A stretch of 64,000 bases of DNA from an uncultured Eubacterium sp. (GCA_910584645.1 CAJUAU010000002.1:182064-246063); one strand, 5' to 3'. Shown: positions 17,042 through 25,851, counted from the first letter of the stretch. Translations and numbers: made by a program. Notes: a model not told the origin generated them from the letters alone.

Positions 17042-18661
17042 ATGGCTTGGTACGATGAAGCAATTTTTTATCATATTTATCCTTTGGGACTTTGTGGTGC
17101 GCCAAAGGAAAACAGCTACAGTGAGCCGGTTCACCGCTTACGGGAACTGCTTCCCTGGATCCGCCACATCAAAGAGATCGGATGCAATGCAATCTATATC
17201 GGTCCGCTGTTTGAATCCGTAGGACATGGCTATGAGACGACGGATTACAAAAAATTAGACAGCCGCCTTGGCGACAATAAGGACCTGGCAGATTTTGTCC
17301 AGACCTGTCACAAAGAGGGGATCCGCGTCATTCTGGACGGAGTCTTCAACCACACCGGCAGAGATTTTTTTGCTTTCCAGGACATCCGTAAAAACCGGGA
17401 GAATTCCCCTTACCGCGACTGGTACTGCAATGTGAACTTTGGCGGAAATAATGAGTACAATGACGGCTTTTCTTATGAGAACTGGGGAGGCTACAATCTT
17501 CTCGTAAAACTTAACCAGCACAATCCTGCTGTCCGGGATTACATCTGTGATGTGATCCGCTTCTGGGTCAGCGAATTTGATATCGATGGAATCCGTCTGG
17601 ACGCCGCTGATGTGCTGGACTTTGAATATATGAAAGCACTGCGCCATGTGGCAAATGAAGTCAAACCAGATTTCTGGCTGATGGGCGAGGTGATCCATGG
17701 CGACTATACCCGCTGGGTGAACGAGGGAACACTTCATTCCGTCACCAATTATCATCTCCACAAAGCACTGTATTCCGGCCACAACGATCACAACTTTTTT
17801 GAGATCGCCCACACGGTAAAGCGCCTTTATGAGATGGGCGGCAACCGGCCGGAAGGTCTGAAGCTCTACAACTTTACAGATAACCATGATGTGGAACGTA
17901 TCTATACAAAACTTACAAACAAGGCCCACTTTGCTCCCGTTCATATACTCCTGTATACACTGCCGGGCATTCCTTCTATTTATTATGGTTCCGAATTTGC
18001 CATTGAGGGAAGAAAGGAGCAGGGTTCCGACGACTCCCTGCGCCCAGCCCTGAATCTGGATGATTTCAGCGATGCCCTGGCACAGAATCCATACACTGGC
18101 CTTATCGCCAGGCTGGGGGCAGTCCGCCAGGAAACCCCGGCACTCTCTTATGGCGACTACAAAGAACTGATCCTCACCAACCGCCAGTATGCTTTTTCCA
18201 GAAATGCAGAGGGGGTTTCTGTGATCGTAACTGTAAATAATGATGACAGCGATTTTGTCATGACAGTTCCTGCCGGCAGTGCGGATACCTACACCGGAAA
18301 ACTGTCTGGTGAGACAATATCTGTCGTAAATGGAAATATCGTAGTGAACGTCCGGGCAAATTCTGGTGATATCTGGGTACCCCTGGCGGGAGAAGAAAAG
18401 GGCAAATCTACAGAAGTAGAGGACATTTTGGAACCCCTGTCTGAACCCATAGCACCGGAAGAGCCAGAAAATATGATTGTAGCTGAAAAAACGGAAACAC
18501 CAGACTCCCAGAAGACCTATGAAGACGGAAAAATCGCGGGACTTCAGGAAGCGATCATCGCGATCATGGAATCAAAAGGTCCGGTCACAGACCAGATGCG
18601 GAAGGATGTGTGCAGCCAGACCCATTACCCTTCCCTGATCAACTGGATCAAAAGTTTTTAG
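17042..18661 (+). CDS. GH13 alpha-amylase family glycosidase with C-terminal extension
   Basis: 539 residues, no signal peptide, so intracellular. The catalytic triad can be read: nucleophile D187 in GIRLDAAD, acid/base E216 in WLMGEVIHGD and transition-state D283 in TDNHDVE. The TIM barrel is followed by the usual C-terminal beta domain, then an acidic linker rich in Glu/Pro (~residues 455-490) and a ~40-residue helical tail (EDGKIAGLQEAIIAIMESKG...). Likely a neopullulanase/cyclomaltodextrinase-type or alpha-glucosidase acting on imported maltodextrins. GAAGGAGG lies six bases before ATG. It is a single-gene unit ending in a terminator at 18681. Confidence 0.88.
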   Translation: MAWYDEAIFYHIYPLGLCGAPKENSYSEPVHRLRELLPWIRHIKEIGCNAIYIGPLFESVGHGYETTDYKKLDSRLGDNKDLADFVQTCHKEGIRVILDGVFNHTGRDFFAFQDIRKNRENSPYRDWYCNVNFGGNNEYNDGFSYENWGGYNLLVKLNQHNPAVRDYICDVIRFWVSEFDIDGIRLDAADVLDFEYMKALRHVANEVKPDFWLMGEVIHGDYTRWVNEGTLHSVTNYHLHKALYSGHNDHNFFEIAHTVKRLYEMGGNRPEGLKLYNFTDNHDVERIYTKLTNKAHFAPVHILLYTLPGIPSIYYGSEFAIEGRKEQGSDDSLRPALNLDDFSDALAQNPYTGLIARLGAVRQETPALSYGDYKELILTNRQYAFSRNAEGVSVIVTVNNDDSDFVMTVPAGSADTYTGKLSGETISVVNGNIVVNVRANSGDIWVPLAGEEKGKSTEVEDILEPLSEPIAPEEPENMIVAEKTETPDSQKTYEDGKIAGLQEAIIAIMESKGPVTDQMRKDVCSQTHYPSLINWIKSF

Positions 18662-18680
18662 TATTATTAATTAGCACAAC

Positions 18681-18728
18681 GGGCTGCCGGCAGAGTGAAT
18701 TCCTCCCTGCGGCAGCCCATTTTATTTC
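18681..18728 (+). terminator. Terminator of the GH13 gene
   Basis: Stem GGGCTGCCG(g)CAG / CTGCGGCAGCCC followed by ATTTTATTTCTT, 20 bp beyond the GH13 stop codon. The convergent AI-2E family gene ends at 18739. Confidence 0.85.
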
Positions 18729-18738
18729 TTATCTATTT

Positions 18739-19968
18739 TTATTCTTTTTTATGGACTCTCCCCATCCGCTCATAACTCCGGGTATCCTGCGGCAGTCCCT
18801 TTTTCTCCAGTCTTCTTGCACTCCAGTTCTTAATGGTCTTATACACCACCGCAAACACTGGAACGGCGCAGATCATTCCTATGATCCCAAACAGGGAACC
18901 GAAAACCAGGATCGCAAAGAGGATCCAGAAACTTCCCAGACCAATGGAGCCGCCTATGATCTTCGGACCTATGATATTGCCATCCACCTGAAGTATAATG
19001 ATGATGAGAATGACAAAAACAATTCCCTTGACCGGATCCACCAGAAAAACCAGAAAAGCACTTGGGACGGCTCCGATATACTGCCCAAAAAACGGAATGA
19101 TATTGGTAACACCGATCAAGACACTGATCAATGCTGTGTAAGGTGTATCCGCAATACTCAGAACAATAAAAGTAATAATTGCCACAATAATAGAGTCTAT
19201 GATCTTACCGCTGAAAAATTTAGCAAAAGAGCGGTTGATATCCTTTCCGATCTCCAATGTCAGTTCCGCATATTTCAGTGGAAGAACAGAGAACAGCATC
19301 CTTTTTGCCTGGGCACAGAATGTTTCCTTGCCCGCCATAAGGTAAATGGAAATGATAATTCCGATCACCAGATTCAGAAGCACTCCCAGCGCGTCCATCA
19401 GCCCGTCAGAGACCGTTCCTAAAACCTCTGTGCTGGTGGGGATCAGTTCATTTTGCAGCCACCCGATCAGCTGTACATAAATGGATTCCGAAGTTTCTTT
19501 TAAATAAGCAGCGATCTCCGGATGCTTGCCACTGAGTTCCTGTGCCGCATTCACAATATTCCGGTAATACTCCGGAAGACTGTTGGCAAGATTGGTGATA
19601 CTTTCCACCACCTCCGGCAGAACCAGCATCGTCAGCCAGAACAGCACAGCCAGGGCCAGCACCAGTACCACAGCTACGGAGACCGCCCGGCTTATCCCCC
19701 GGACTGCTTTACGCTTTTTGACCATCTTCCGAAACAGGGGAATAAAGACATTCCTCTCCACCACATTCACCAGGGGACTCAGCAGATATGCCACCGCCAG
19801 CCCGATGTAAACCGGCATTAGCGCTGAATTTATCTTCCCTATAATAGCCAGAACCCCATCCATATTAAAAAATAAAAACGCACAGATCAAAACTGCGATC
19901 AAAACACAAAAGGCAGTAAGCCCTGCATATACATACTTACTGTCAAATCTCTTCTTCAATAGCCTCAT
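18739..19968 (-). CDS. AI-2E family transporter (TqsA/YdiK-like)
   Basis: 409 residues with about eight membrane segments in the AI-2E (UPF0118) pattern: two N-terminal helices, a pair before a long amphipathic region (residues ~110-190), then a C-terminal helix bundle with FFSGKIIDSIIVAIITF and NIIPFFGQYIGAVPSA, the family's conserved Pro/Gly segment. Members export small molecules or ions; the autoinducer-2 role applies to only some. The ATG at 19968 follows GGAGGAG immediately, so a TTG at 19959 could be the real start. The 19969-20214 gap to agrB is AT-rich and holds the agrB promoter. Confidence 0.88.
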   Translation of the reverse strand: MRLLKKRFDSKYVYAGLTAFCVLIAVLICAFLFFNMDGVLAIIGKINSALMPVYIGLAVAYLLSPLVNVVERNVFIPLFRKMVKKRKAVRGISRAVSVAVVLVLALAVLFWLTMLVLPEVVESITNLANSLPEYYRNIVNAAQELSGKHPEIAAYLKETSESIYVQLIGWLQNELIPTSTEVLGTVSDGLMDALGVLLNLVIGIIISIYLMAGKETFCAQAKRMLFSVLPLKYAELTLEIGKDINRSFAKFFSGKIIDSIIVAIITFIVLSIADTPYTALISVLIGVTNIIPFFGQYIGAVPSAFLVFLVDPVKGIVFVILIIIILQVDGNIIGPKIIGGSIGLGSFWILFAILVFGSLFGIIGMICAVPVFAVVYKTIKNWSARRLEKKGLPQDTRSYERMGRVHKKE

Positions 19969-20102
19969 CTCCTCCCGCCATTCCAGCTTTACAGTTCCAT
20001 TCTGAACATTATTATATAATGAATTGGAAATATTTTCAACCCAGCTTTATTCCTCTGGATATATATGTAGTATTCATGAAAATTTATAAAGTAGTGATTC
20101 TG

Positions 20103-20145
20103 CCATTTTGCCTCTCTTTTGCTCCTACTATAAACACAAAATGCA
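20103..20145 (+). promoter_or_regulatory. Putative agrBD promoter flanked by an imperfect inverted repeat
   Basis: A TATAAA -10 (near 20131-20136) lies 17 bp after TTTTGC. CTGCCATTTTG (over the -35) and CAAAATGCAG (just after the -10) are inverted copies with one extra base. This could be a binding site for the AgrA-like regulator or an RNA stem. It does not match the classical AgrA direct repeat, so the assignment is tentative. Confidence 0.4.
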
Positions 20146-20214
20146 GCTCTCTGACGATATATTCCCAAAAAACAGTACCATTTGTGCTATTCTCTGTCTC
20201 GGAGGATAACATAA

Positions 20215-20811
20215 ATGTCAACATTTAAAGATATTTCCCCTTATCTGTCACGGGAATTTCATTTTACTGAACTGGAGATCGCCAGGATCCGTTATGTGAT
20301 CATCAGCTTCATATCTGAGACCAGTAAACTGGCTGTTTTGTTCACTGCTTTTTCCCTGATGAACCGTCAGAAGGAATTACTGGCAGCCATTCTGGTACTT
20401 TTATCCATACGTAATTTCACCGGCGGGATACATCTTTCCCATTATCTCTCCTGTCTGCTCTTTACCTTTTCGTTTTTATTGGGCGCAGTAGGATTGGCGG
20501 AGCTGTGTTTCCCTCCCCTGTGGATCCAGATCCTTTGCCTGGCGGCGGGGATACTTATCGTCGGTGTCATTGGTCCGGTTTCTTCGGACAGGCGTCCCGC
20601 CCCTTCTAAAAAAAAGGGCAATATATTCCGGATCATCGCCTGTATGGTGCTGCTTGTCTATATTCTCCTGCTTTTGAATGTCAGGTACTTACCCTTCCGG
20701 AATCTTATATTCTGGGTAAGTATTTTACAGATACTGCAGCTAGCTGCTGCCAAACTAATAAAAGAAAGGAAACAACATCATGAAAAAATTCACAAAAACG
20801 TCCCTGTATAG
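20215..20811 (+). CDS. agrB: AgrB-like accessory gene regulator protease
   Basis: 198 residues with five to six membrane segments. The AgrB catalytic spacing is exact: R66, H73 and C80 in RNFTGGIHLSHYLSC, matching R70/H77/C84 of staphylococcal AgrB. AgrB removes the C-terminal part of AgrD and helps form and export the cyclic signal peptide. GGAGG lies nine bases before ATG. The end of the gene overlaps the start of agrD by 32 bp, so the two are translationally linked. The kinase and regulator genes lie just beyond agrD on the opposite strand, a convergent layout unlike the agrBDCA operon. Confidence 0.93.
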   Translation: MSTFKDISPYLSREFHFTELEIARIRYVIISFISETSKLAVLFTAFSLMNRQKELLAAILVLLSIRNFTGGIHLSHYLSCLLFTFSFLLGAVGLAELCFPPLWIQILCLAAGILIVGVIGPVSSDRRPAPSKKKGNIFRIIACMVLLVYILLLLNVRYLPFRNLIFWVSILQILQLAAAKLIKERKQHHEKIHKNVPV

Positions 20812-20911
20812 TCTCTGCAGCCTGTGCCTTGCCCTCGGAGCATTTATGCGTTTTCACGGCACCAGCTTTGTATTTTTTGGAGAGCCGGAATACCCGGAAG
20901 ACAAAGACTGA
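20780..20911 (+). CDS. agrD: AgrD-like cyclic peptide precursor with Ser at the ring position
   Basis: A 43-residue ORF, AAAGGAAA upstream of its ATG, overlapping the agrB end. It has an amphipathic leader (MKKFTKTSLYSLCSLCLALG), a core and the acidic tail GEPEYPEDKD typical of AgrD. Aligning the tail with the family E-P-x-x-P pattern puts the predicted ring at SFVFF: a five-residue ring closed by Ser instead of Cys, giving a lactone rather than thiolactone. The exact N-terminal cut cannot be read from sequence; candidate residues before the ring are MRFHGT. The leader contains two Cys, but outside the ring position. Confidence 0.85.
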   Translation: MKKFTKTSLYSLCSLCLALGAFMRFHGTSFVFFGEPEYPEDKD

Positions 20912-20922
20912 GACAGAAAGAA

Positions 20923-20965
20923 GAGGTGTCCCACACTTTACCACGGCGGGACATCTCTTTTTATT
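20923..20965 (+). terminator. Terminator of agrBD, possibly bidirectional
   Basis: Stem GAGGTGTCCC / GGGACATCTC (one G-T pair) followed by TTTTTATTT, 11 bp past the agrD stop. The convergent kinase gene ends at 21013. Read on the minus strand the stem is followed by a weaker TCTTCTTT, so it may serve both. Confidence 0.85.
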
Positions 20966-21012
20966 TACACGGAAGACACAAACCCTGGCGCCGCCTGCGG
21001 AATCGTTTTATC

Positions 21013-22275
21013 TTATTTTATCTTCACCGCGATCGAAAAGTACGGCTTTTCATTTATCATCTTATTATGGATCAGGATCTCTCCATCGTACTTCCCCATC
21101 AGCTTTTTCAGATGATACAGCCCGAGCCCTCTGTCCTTTCCCTTTGTAGAATATCCTCTCTGAAGAAATTTTCTCCACTCAGACTGGTGGATAAATGGAT
21201 GCTCATTGCAGACCTCGATCATCACATCCTCTTCCTGCCCCGTTATCTCAAGATACATCTCTGCCTCAGGGCGCTCTTCGAGAATATTTTCCATAGCATT
21301 GTCAAAAAGCGTCCCTATGATCTCCACCAGATAGATGTCCGGTATGGACACACTCTCCAGCTCACAGGTGAACTTGGTATGCAGCCGGATTCCATGATCC
21401 GCCGCCTCACAGATCTTCTGATACACATGAGCGATCACAATGGGATTTTTCAGTACAATGACCGTGTTTGGCATTATGTATTTACAAAGTTCCTCTGTCT
21501 GTTCTTTCTGCTTTTCCACCAGTTCCTCGTAAGTATGGTAGAGCTGGTGAAGGGCATAGATGGCATTCAGCTGATTGGAAAACTTATGCTGCCGCTCCCT
21601 GATCTGCTCCAGCACCTCACCATATTTTTCCGAGTACTCCGTCCGGAGTTTTGCTTCATAACGATACTTATTTAACCTGTAGGTGGACAATGCAATAATC
21701 GCCACGCAGCAGATCACATAAAAATATTCAGAGAAGGTAAGTCCCTTGCTGCCGCTAAAAGAAATAATAGCATAGATCACAGCAGCACTGCAGATACTGC
21801 TCACAATAAAAGAATATTTTTCTTTTTGAAATAAAAGCTTATGAACCGTATGCACCGAAATTCTCTTGTAAATAACAAAAATAGTAAATGACATTGCTAA
21901 TACAACAATAAAAGAGATCAAACTATCCGAAACATTCAACATACCCAGCAGACTAATCGGAGCAAAATAAATCATCTCTAATATTCCCACTGTTACAACT
22001 GAACCAATTACAACCATCACCCCTGGCAGCATAGACATCCGATACTGCCATTTTGCAAATAAAAACAGAATGATATATCCCAGAGCAAATAACTCTTTAC
22101 TCTCCATATAAAGGTTCACCCAGATAAGATATGTAATGATACAAATGTAAAACAGCACAAAGTTCAACAGCCTGCCTCTGGGTTTTCCGACATTCAGCAC
22201 ATGGATGAGCATGATCACACTGGTAATCTCCAGAAGACTGTTTACTGGAATCACTAATTGATCAAACGAAAACAT
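21013..22275 (-). CDS. AgrC-like sensor histidine kinase (GHKL ATPase)
   Basis: 420 residues: five to six N-terminal membrane segments (residues ~5-205) as the signal-receptor part, then a DHp helix with the phospho-acceptor H230 in RERQHKFSNQLNAI and a GHKL ATPase with N-box LFDNAMENI (~324-331) and G-box GYSTKGKDRGLGL (~378-390). This is the architecture of AgrC/ComD/PlnB peptide-pheromone receptors. It overlaps the response-regulator gene by 22 bp and faces agrBD, so the likely ligand is the peptide encoded there. Confidence 0.9.
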   Translation of the reverse strand: MFSFDQLVIPVNSLLEITSVIMLIHVLNVGKPRGRLLNFVLFYICIITYLIWVNLYMESKELFALGYIILFLFAKWQYRMSMLPGVMVVIGSVVTVGILEMIYFAPISLLGMLNVSDSLISFIVVLAMSFTIFVIYKRISVHTVHKLLFQKEKYSFIVSSICSAAVIYAIISFSGSKGLTFSEYFYVICCVAIIALSTYRLNKYRYEAKLRTEYSEKYGEVLEQIRERQHKFSNQLNAIYALHQLYHTYEELVEKQKEQTEELCKYIMPNTVIVLKNPIVIAHVYQKICEAADHGIRLHTKFTCELESVSIPDIYLVEIIGTLFDNAMENILEERPEAEMYLEITGQEEDVMIEVCNEHPFIHQSEWRKFLQRGYSTKGKDRGLGLYHLKKLMGKYDGEILIHNKMINEKPYFSIAVKIK

Positions 22276-23000
22276 TCTTCAAATTCCTCTCTAAACCTTT
22301 TTTTCATCCTTCCCCCGATATCCACCACATCTTTCGTCCGTTTCAAATAGACTTTATTCTGGGCGAAATCTACGGATCTGATATATCTTGCATTAACAGC
22401 TGTTCCCTTGATGGGAATCAGGAAATGATTATCCCGGATCCTGCTCAAAAAGGTACTCATGGGAAGGTTGGGAATCTCAATCTGATCCTCTATTCCATAG
22501 ATATACAGAACTCCTCTCCTGCTGACCATATAGATGATCTCATCTATGACCACCGGAAAATTTACCCCGTCATAACGCAATGAAAGCTGTTCCGGCTTTT
22601 TCAGCTTACGTTCTGACACAATGGCATCGAGAGCTTCAAGAATGCGGCGCCGGACCCGTGGCGCGTCAATCGGTTTTTCGATATAATCATAACAATGCAC
22701 CTGCCTGAGAAGTGCTCCTTCCAAACCAGACAGAGTGGTTATGAATATAATAGGCTTTGCCTTATAACGGATATTATCCCTGAGATCATTGGCAAACCGT
22801 ATTCCCGAGGTATCATTTCTCTCCTTTGGATTCAATATGATATCCACGAGAAACAGATCGATGTTTCTGTCCATGGCACACAGATAAGCTTCTCCCCGAT
22901 TATCAAAAGCAAAAACCTGAATCTGGTTCATGCAGGATTTTACAATCTTAACCAAGGCATTTCTTGCCACTTCATTATCTTCTAAAATCAGTACATTCAT
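22254..23000 (-). CDS. AgrA-like LytTR response regulator
   Basis: 248 residues: a receiver domain (acidic pocket in LILEDNE, phospho-acceptor D53 in LFLVDIIL, Thr in FITT, K109 in YIEKP) followed by a LytTR DNA-binding domain from ~residue 140 (MSTFLSRIRDNHFLIPIKGTAVN..). LytTR regulators bind paired direct repeats and commonly pair with AgrC-type kinases. GGAGGAAATGC precedes ATG. It lies 51 bp after an XRE regulator gene on the same strand and may share its transcript. Its likely target is the agrBD promoter, perhaps also the peptide operons at 24-36 kb. Confidence 0.92.
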   Translation of the reverse strand: MNVLILEDNEVARNALVKIVKSCMNQIQVFAFDNRGEAYLCAMDRNIDLFLVDIILNPKERNDTSGIRFANDLRDNIRYKAKPIIFITTLSGLEGALLRQVHCYDYIEKPIDAPRVRRRILEALDAIVSERKLKKPEQLSLRYDGVNFPVVIDEIIYMVSRRGVLYIYGIEDQIEIPNLPMSTFLSRIRDNHFLIPIKGTAVNARYIRSVDFAQNKVYLKRTKDVVDIGGRMKKRFREEFEECFRLIN

Positions 23001-23051
23001 GCATTTCCTCCATAAAGAAAAAGAATAAATAATCAGAGCGTAGCAAATTAT

Positions 23052-23399
23052 CTATTCTTTATCAGTCAGACGACAAAGCAGCTTTTCAATTGCAACCAGA
23101 ACTTCCTGTTCTCTCGGGTTCATACGTGTAAAATAGTAAATAAGTTCCCGAAAGCCTGTTCCGTCCTGTCCCAGCGGCTTCGCTTCATCCACTTCCATCT
23201 CAAGACGAATGTCGCTTATTCCCAGAAAATAATCTGCCGTCACTCCAAAATATCTGGCGCATCGAATAATAAGCTCATCACTTAGCGGCGCTTTATTTCT
23301 CTCAATCTTACTGATCCGCTGTTGTGAAATATCCAGAACAAAAGCCAGTTCTTCCTGCGTTATGTCTTTTTCTTCCCTTAATTGTCTCATTCTGCTCAT
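23052..23399 (-). CDS. XRE-family regulator
   Basis: 115 residues from ATG 23399 (MSRMRQLREEKDITQEELAF...), with GGCGAGG upstream; the frame to 23444 runs into the promoter. The Cro/CI-type helix-turn-helix covers residues ~5-58 (LDISQQRISKIERNKAPLSD). The C-terminal ~50 residues are acidic and helical with no recognised domain. It precedes the AgrA-like regulator gene on the same strand. Three copies of TAAATACAA around its promoter and start suggest autoregulation. Confidence 0.85.
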   Translation of the reverse strand: MSRMRQLREEKDITQEELAFVLDISQQRISKIERNKAPLSDELIIRCARYFGVTADYFLGISDIRLEMEVDEAKPLGQDGTGFRELIYYFTRMNPREQEVLVAIEKLLCRLTDKE

Positions 23400-23473
23400 A
23401 AATACAACCTCGCCTTTTTGTACTATTATAAGGAGTAAATACAATTTAATTCCATACCGATATGTTGTATTTA
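23399..23473 (-). promoter_or_regulatory. XRE gene promoter with three TAAATACAA boxes
   Basis: TAAATACAA occurs at 23399-23407 (between the ribosome site and ATG), at 23436-23444 and, inverted, at 23465-23473. A -10 TATAAT lies at 23430-23425 on the minus strand between the first two boxes. The arrangement is typical of an autoregulated promoter bound by a dimeric XRE protein. Confidence 0.6.
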
Positions 23474-23504
23474 TAATTTGTTAGAGTATTTTCAGAAAAA
23501 TATT

Positions 23505-23837
23505 TTATTTTTTGTGAACGATCTCATAGGCAAATTCTAATAAATCTTCTACCTGCTCTAAAAAATCGGGCTCGAACCGCTCCAGTGCAACTGCAAGCCG
23601 TTCCTCATATCGCTCGTTACCATCCCCTGTCATGATGTAATCTGTGCTGACATTCAATGCCTTTGACAGGCGAACCAGCGTTGTCGCTGAAAAACCTTTC
23701 TTGCTCCTTTCGATCTCAAATAAAAACTTGGCAGAGATCCCCGCCATCTCCGCCAGCCGCTCTCTGGAATATCCGTGGTCAAGACGCAAATTCATAATAC
23801 GCAGTCCCACATCTTTGTCTCTTATCTTATTTCTCAT
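23505..23837 (-). CDS. XRE-family regulator (second)
   Basis: 110 residues from ATG 23837 (MRNKIRDKDVGLRIMNLRL...), with AAGGAGTG upstream; the longer frame to 23885 runs through the promoter. The helix-turn-helix spans residues ~10-65 (YSRERLAEMAGISAKFLFEI), followed by an acidic helical tail. A promoter TTGTTG-17-TATACT (23890-23862, minus) sits just upstream. It is not a close paralogue of its neighbour at 23052. Target unknown; it is next to the agr and peptide-ABC loci. Confidence 0.85.
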   Translation of the reverse strand: MRNKIRDKDVGLRIMNLRLDHGYSRERLAEMAGISAKFLFEIERSKKGFSATTLVRLSKALNVSTDYIMTGDGNERYEERLAVALERFEPDFLEQVEDLLEFAYEIVHKK

Positions 23838-24052
23838 AATGGTAACACTCCTTACGCGAAAAGTATAGCAAAAATCGATTCTCACAACAATGTACTATAA
23901 TTCCTAACTTTTTTCACCTTTTGTTCTGGAAATCAGTATAAACCTTTTTGCGTCCAGAAATGTCCTTTTTTACTAAAAACCGCCATTTTGCAACTAAACA
24001 TATTAAAAACAGCTGATGATATTAAAAATGTGTTACCTTAGTGGTTCTTTCC

Positions 24053-24071
24053 CTGCATTCAGCGAATGCAG
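24053..24071 (-). terminator. Hairpin after the peptide-ABC operon
   Basis: Perfect 8-bp stem CTGCATTC / GAATGCAG with a 3-nt loop, 24 bp beyond the stop at 24095. There is no U-run on either side, so it may only protect the 3' end. The rest of the 23891-24094 gap is AT-rich with nothing else recognised. Confidence 0.4.
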
Positions 24072-24094
24072 CCATGCCCTGGAAATATGATCCT

Positions 24095-25132
24095 CTATCC
24101 CCTGTTTTTTCTGCGGTCCAGAAAATAACAAAAAAACAAGATCAGCGTCCCCAGCCCCACCGTTATGAGCAAAGCTCCGAAAATATCGCGGAACGCCAGA
24201 TGGATTTCCGACACAGCCTGGACAATGCCAGCCATCAGAACCAGTCCTGTCCCAAAACCAGCCCCCGCGATCAGATAAAACCGCCTGGATATTTCCATGC
24301 GCTCTGAACGCCTTTCATAACCACACAGTTTCCACGCAAAAAACAACTGTCTGCGAAAGCGGAGCCAGATCAGTGTGACCAGCACCGTACTCAGCGAAAA
24401 ACTGACCAGTATCGTGGCATACATCGTATCCAGAATAACATCTGGCGCCAAAAAACGATCTATAAAGGAAACAGACTCTGACTCCTCCAAAGTGATCACT
24501 ACCGTCGAAGGGAAGGGCATATTGTCACGGATCTTCTGACCGATCTCTAATAAATCATTTTTTTCGCCATCCAGCAGATAGTTTGTTTCCAACCCATTGA
24601 TACGTACAGCAGATTTAAAATCTATTAACAGCATTTGATTGATCCGGCTTTTATCTTTGGTACCCATGATCCCGATCACTTCAAAATCCGTCTCCTGAAA
24701 CCTATAATATTTTTTTCCATCCCGTTCTACAACATCCTTTTGGTACTGGCTTCCAAGAACCGCCCTGGGCGTATCCGTCCAAGATGTGGAAAAATCAAAA
24801 TATTTTCCCCAGATCATCGGTACCTCCCTGTCATCCCCCCGGGTGCAGATTCCCTTTACGATCATTCCCGGATCCTCCATGGGAACATAAAGTATAAAAT
24901 GCTCATTCTGGGATGCCAGTTCCGAGATCACAGGTTCCCATTGCTCTGCCCCATCTCCGCCGCTTATGCTGAATCCTTTCTGATGGCCCGAATACATCGT
25001 GTACTTGTTCAGGCGATTCACCTTCTCGGCACGGACCGCTGACACGATCAGTAAAAGGCAGAGGGAGATAGCTGTAAAACTAAAAAATAGAAGTACATTT
25101 CCCCTGGGGATCTTCTTTCCCGCAACCTTCAT
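24095..25132 (-). CDS. FtsX-like ABC permease subunit of peptide transporter
   Basis: 345 residues from ATG 25132, which overlaps the ATPase stop by one base (TGATG). One N-terminal membrane segment (VLLFFSFTAISLCLLLIVSA), a ~200-residue external domain and three C-terminal membrane segments give the 1+3 topology of MacB/FtsX-type permeases. It is the last gene of the operon peptide, permease, peptide, permease, ATPase, permease. It differs clearly from the two 450-residue permeases, which start with a similar membrane helix but carry other external domains. A transporter with unlike permease halves is the simplest reading. Confidence 0.8.
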   Translation of the reverse strand: MKVAGKKIPRGNVLLFFSFTAISLCLLLIVSAVRAEKVNRLNKYTMYSGHQKGFSISGGDGAEQWEPVISELASQNEHFILYVPMEDPGMIVKGICTRGDDREVPMIWGKYFDFSTSWTDTPRAVLGSQYQKDVVERDGKKYYRFQETDFEVIGIMGTKDKSRINQMLLIDFKSAVRINGLETNYLLDGEKNDLLEIGQKIRDNMPFPSTVVITLEESESVSFIDRFLAPDVILDTMYATILVSFSLSTVLVTLIWLRFRRQLFFAWKLCGYERRSERMEISRRFYLIAGAGFGTGLVLMAGIVQAVSEIHLAFRDIFGALLITVGLGTLILFFCYFLDRRKNRG

Positions 25133-25851
25133 CACACATCCCCTCCTCCATCATGCTCCGCTCCCTCATTCTGCGGTGTTCCTGACACTCTTCCGTCTTT
25201 CACATAGATCACCCTGTCACAATTTTTCGCCACTTTCTCATCGTGTGTAACGATAACGATAGTGTTTCCCTTTTCATTCAGCTTCCGGAAGATATTTTGT
25301 ACCTCATCCCCCGTGGCCTCATCCAGCGCCCCGGTAGGCTCATCTGCCAGGATCACCTTCGGCCGCTTCACAATGGCCCGGGCGATCGCCACTCTCTGCT
25401 GCTGCCCTCCCGACAATTCGGAAGGATACGCTTTAGCCTTATCCTCAATCCCAAGTTCTTTCAGGGCCTCCATTACCATCTCCCTGATCTTCCTCCCTGA
25501 ATATCCCTGATACTTTAGAGGAAGCGCCACATTTTTATAAACATTGATATCCTCCACGAGAGCAAAGTACTGCACCACAAATCCAATCTCATTGCGCCGG
25601 AATCTTGTCAGATCCCGCTGGCTCTTAAAATTGACTGCACTTCCATCATACAAATATTCCCCGCTGTCCATCGACATCATCCCACCAAGGATATTAAGAA
25701 GGGTGGACTTACCAGAACCACTCTTTCCCATGATAGCTGCCATTTCACCCTCCTGGATCGAAAGCGTAACACCCCGGAGAGCCTGGACGCGGGCTTCTTT
25801 TTTGCCAAAGGTTTTGCATACCTCTCTGATCTGTATCTTTTCCATCTCCAT
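25132..25851 (-). CDS. ABC transporter ATPase of peptide operon
   Basis: 239 residues of the LolD/MacB/SalX type: Walker A GKSGSGKST, Q-loop VVQYFAL, signature ELSGGQQQRVAIARAIV, Walker B VILADEPTGALD, H-loop VTHDEKVA. It lies 10 bp after the 451-residue permease and overlaps the next permease by one base. Only one ATPase serves three permease genes here, so the two large paralogous permeases may alternate as partners of the 345-residue subunit. Confidence 0.93.
   Translation of the reverse strand: MEMEKIQIREVCKTFGKKEARVQALRGVTLSIQEGEMAAIMGKSGSGKSTLLNILGGMMSMDSGEYLYDGSAVNFKSQRDLTRFRRNEIGFVVQYFALVEDINVYKNVALPLKYQGYSGRKIREMVMEALKELGIEDKAKAYPSELSGGQQQRVAIARAIVKRPKVILADEPTGALDEATGDEVQNIFRKLNEKGNTIVIVTHDEKVAKNCDRVIYVKDGRVSGTPQNEGAEHDGGGDV

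Noticed and set aside
20100..23990. CCATTTTGC occurring upstream of agrB, inside the kinase gene and near 23980
   Set aside because: One copy is within coding sequence and the flanks differ, so the three occurrences are probably chance. Only the agrB promoter pair is kept as a weak candidate.
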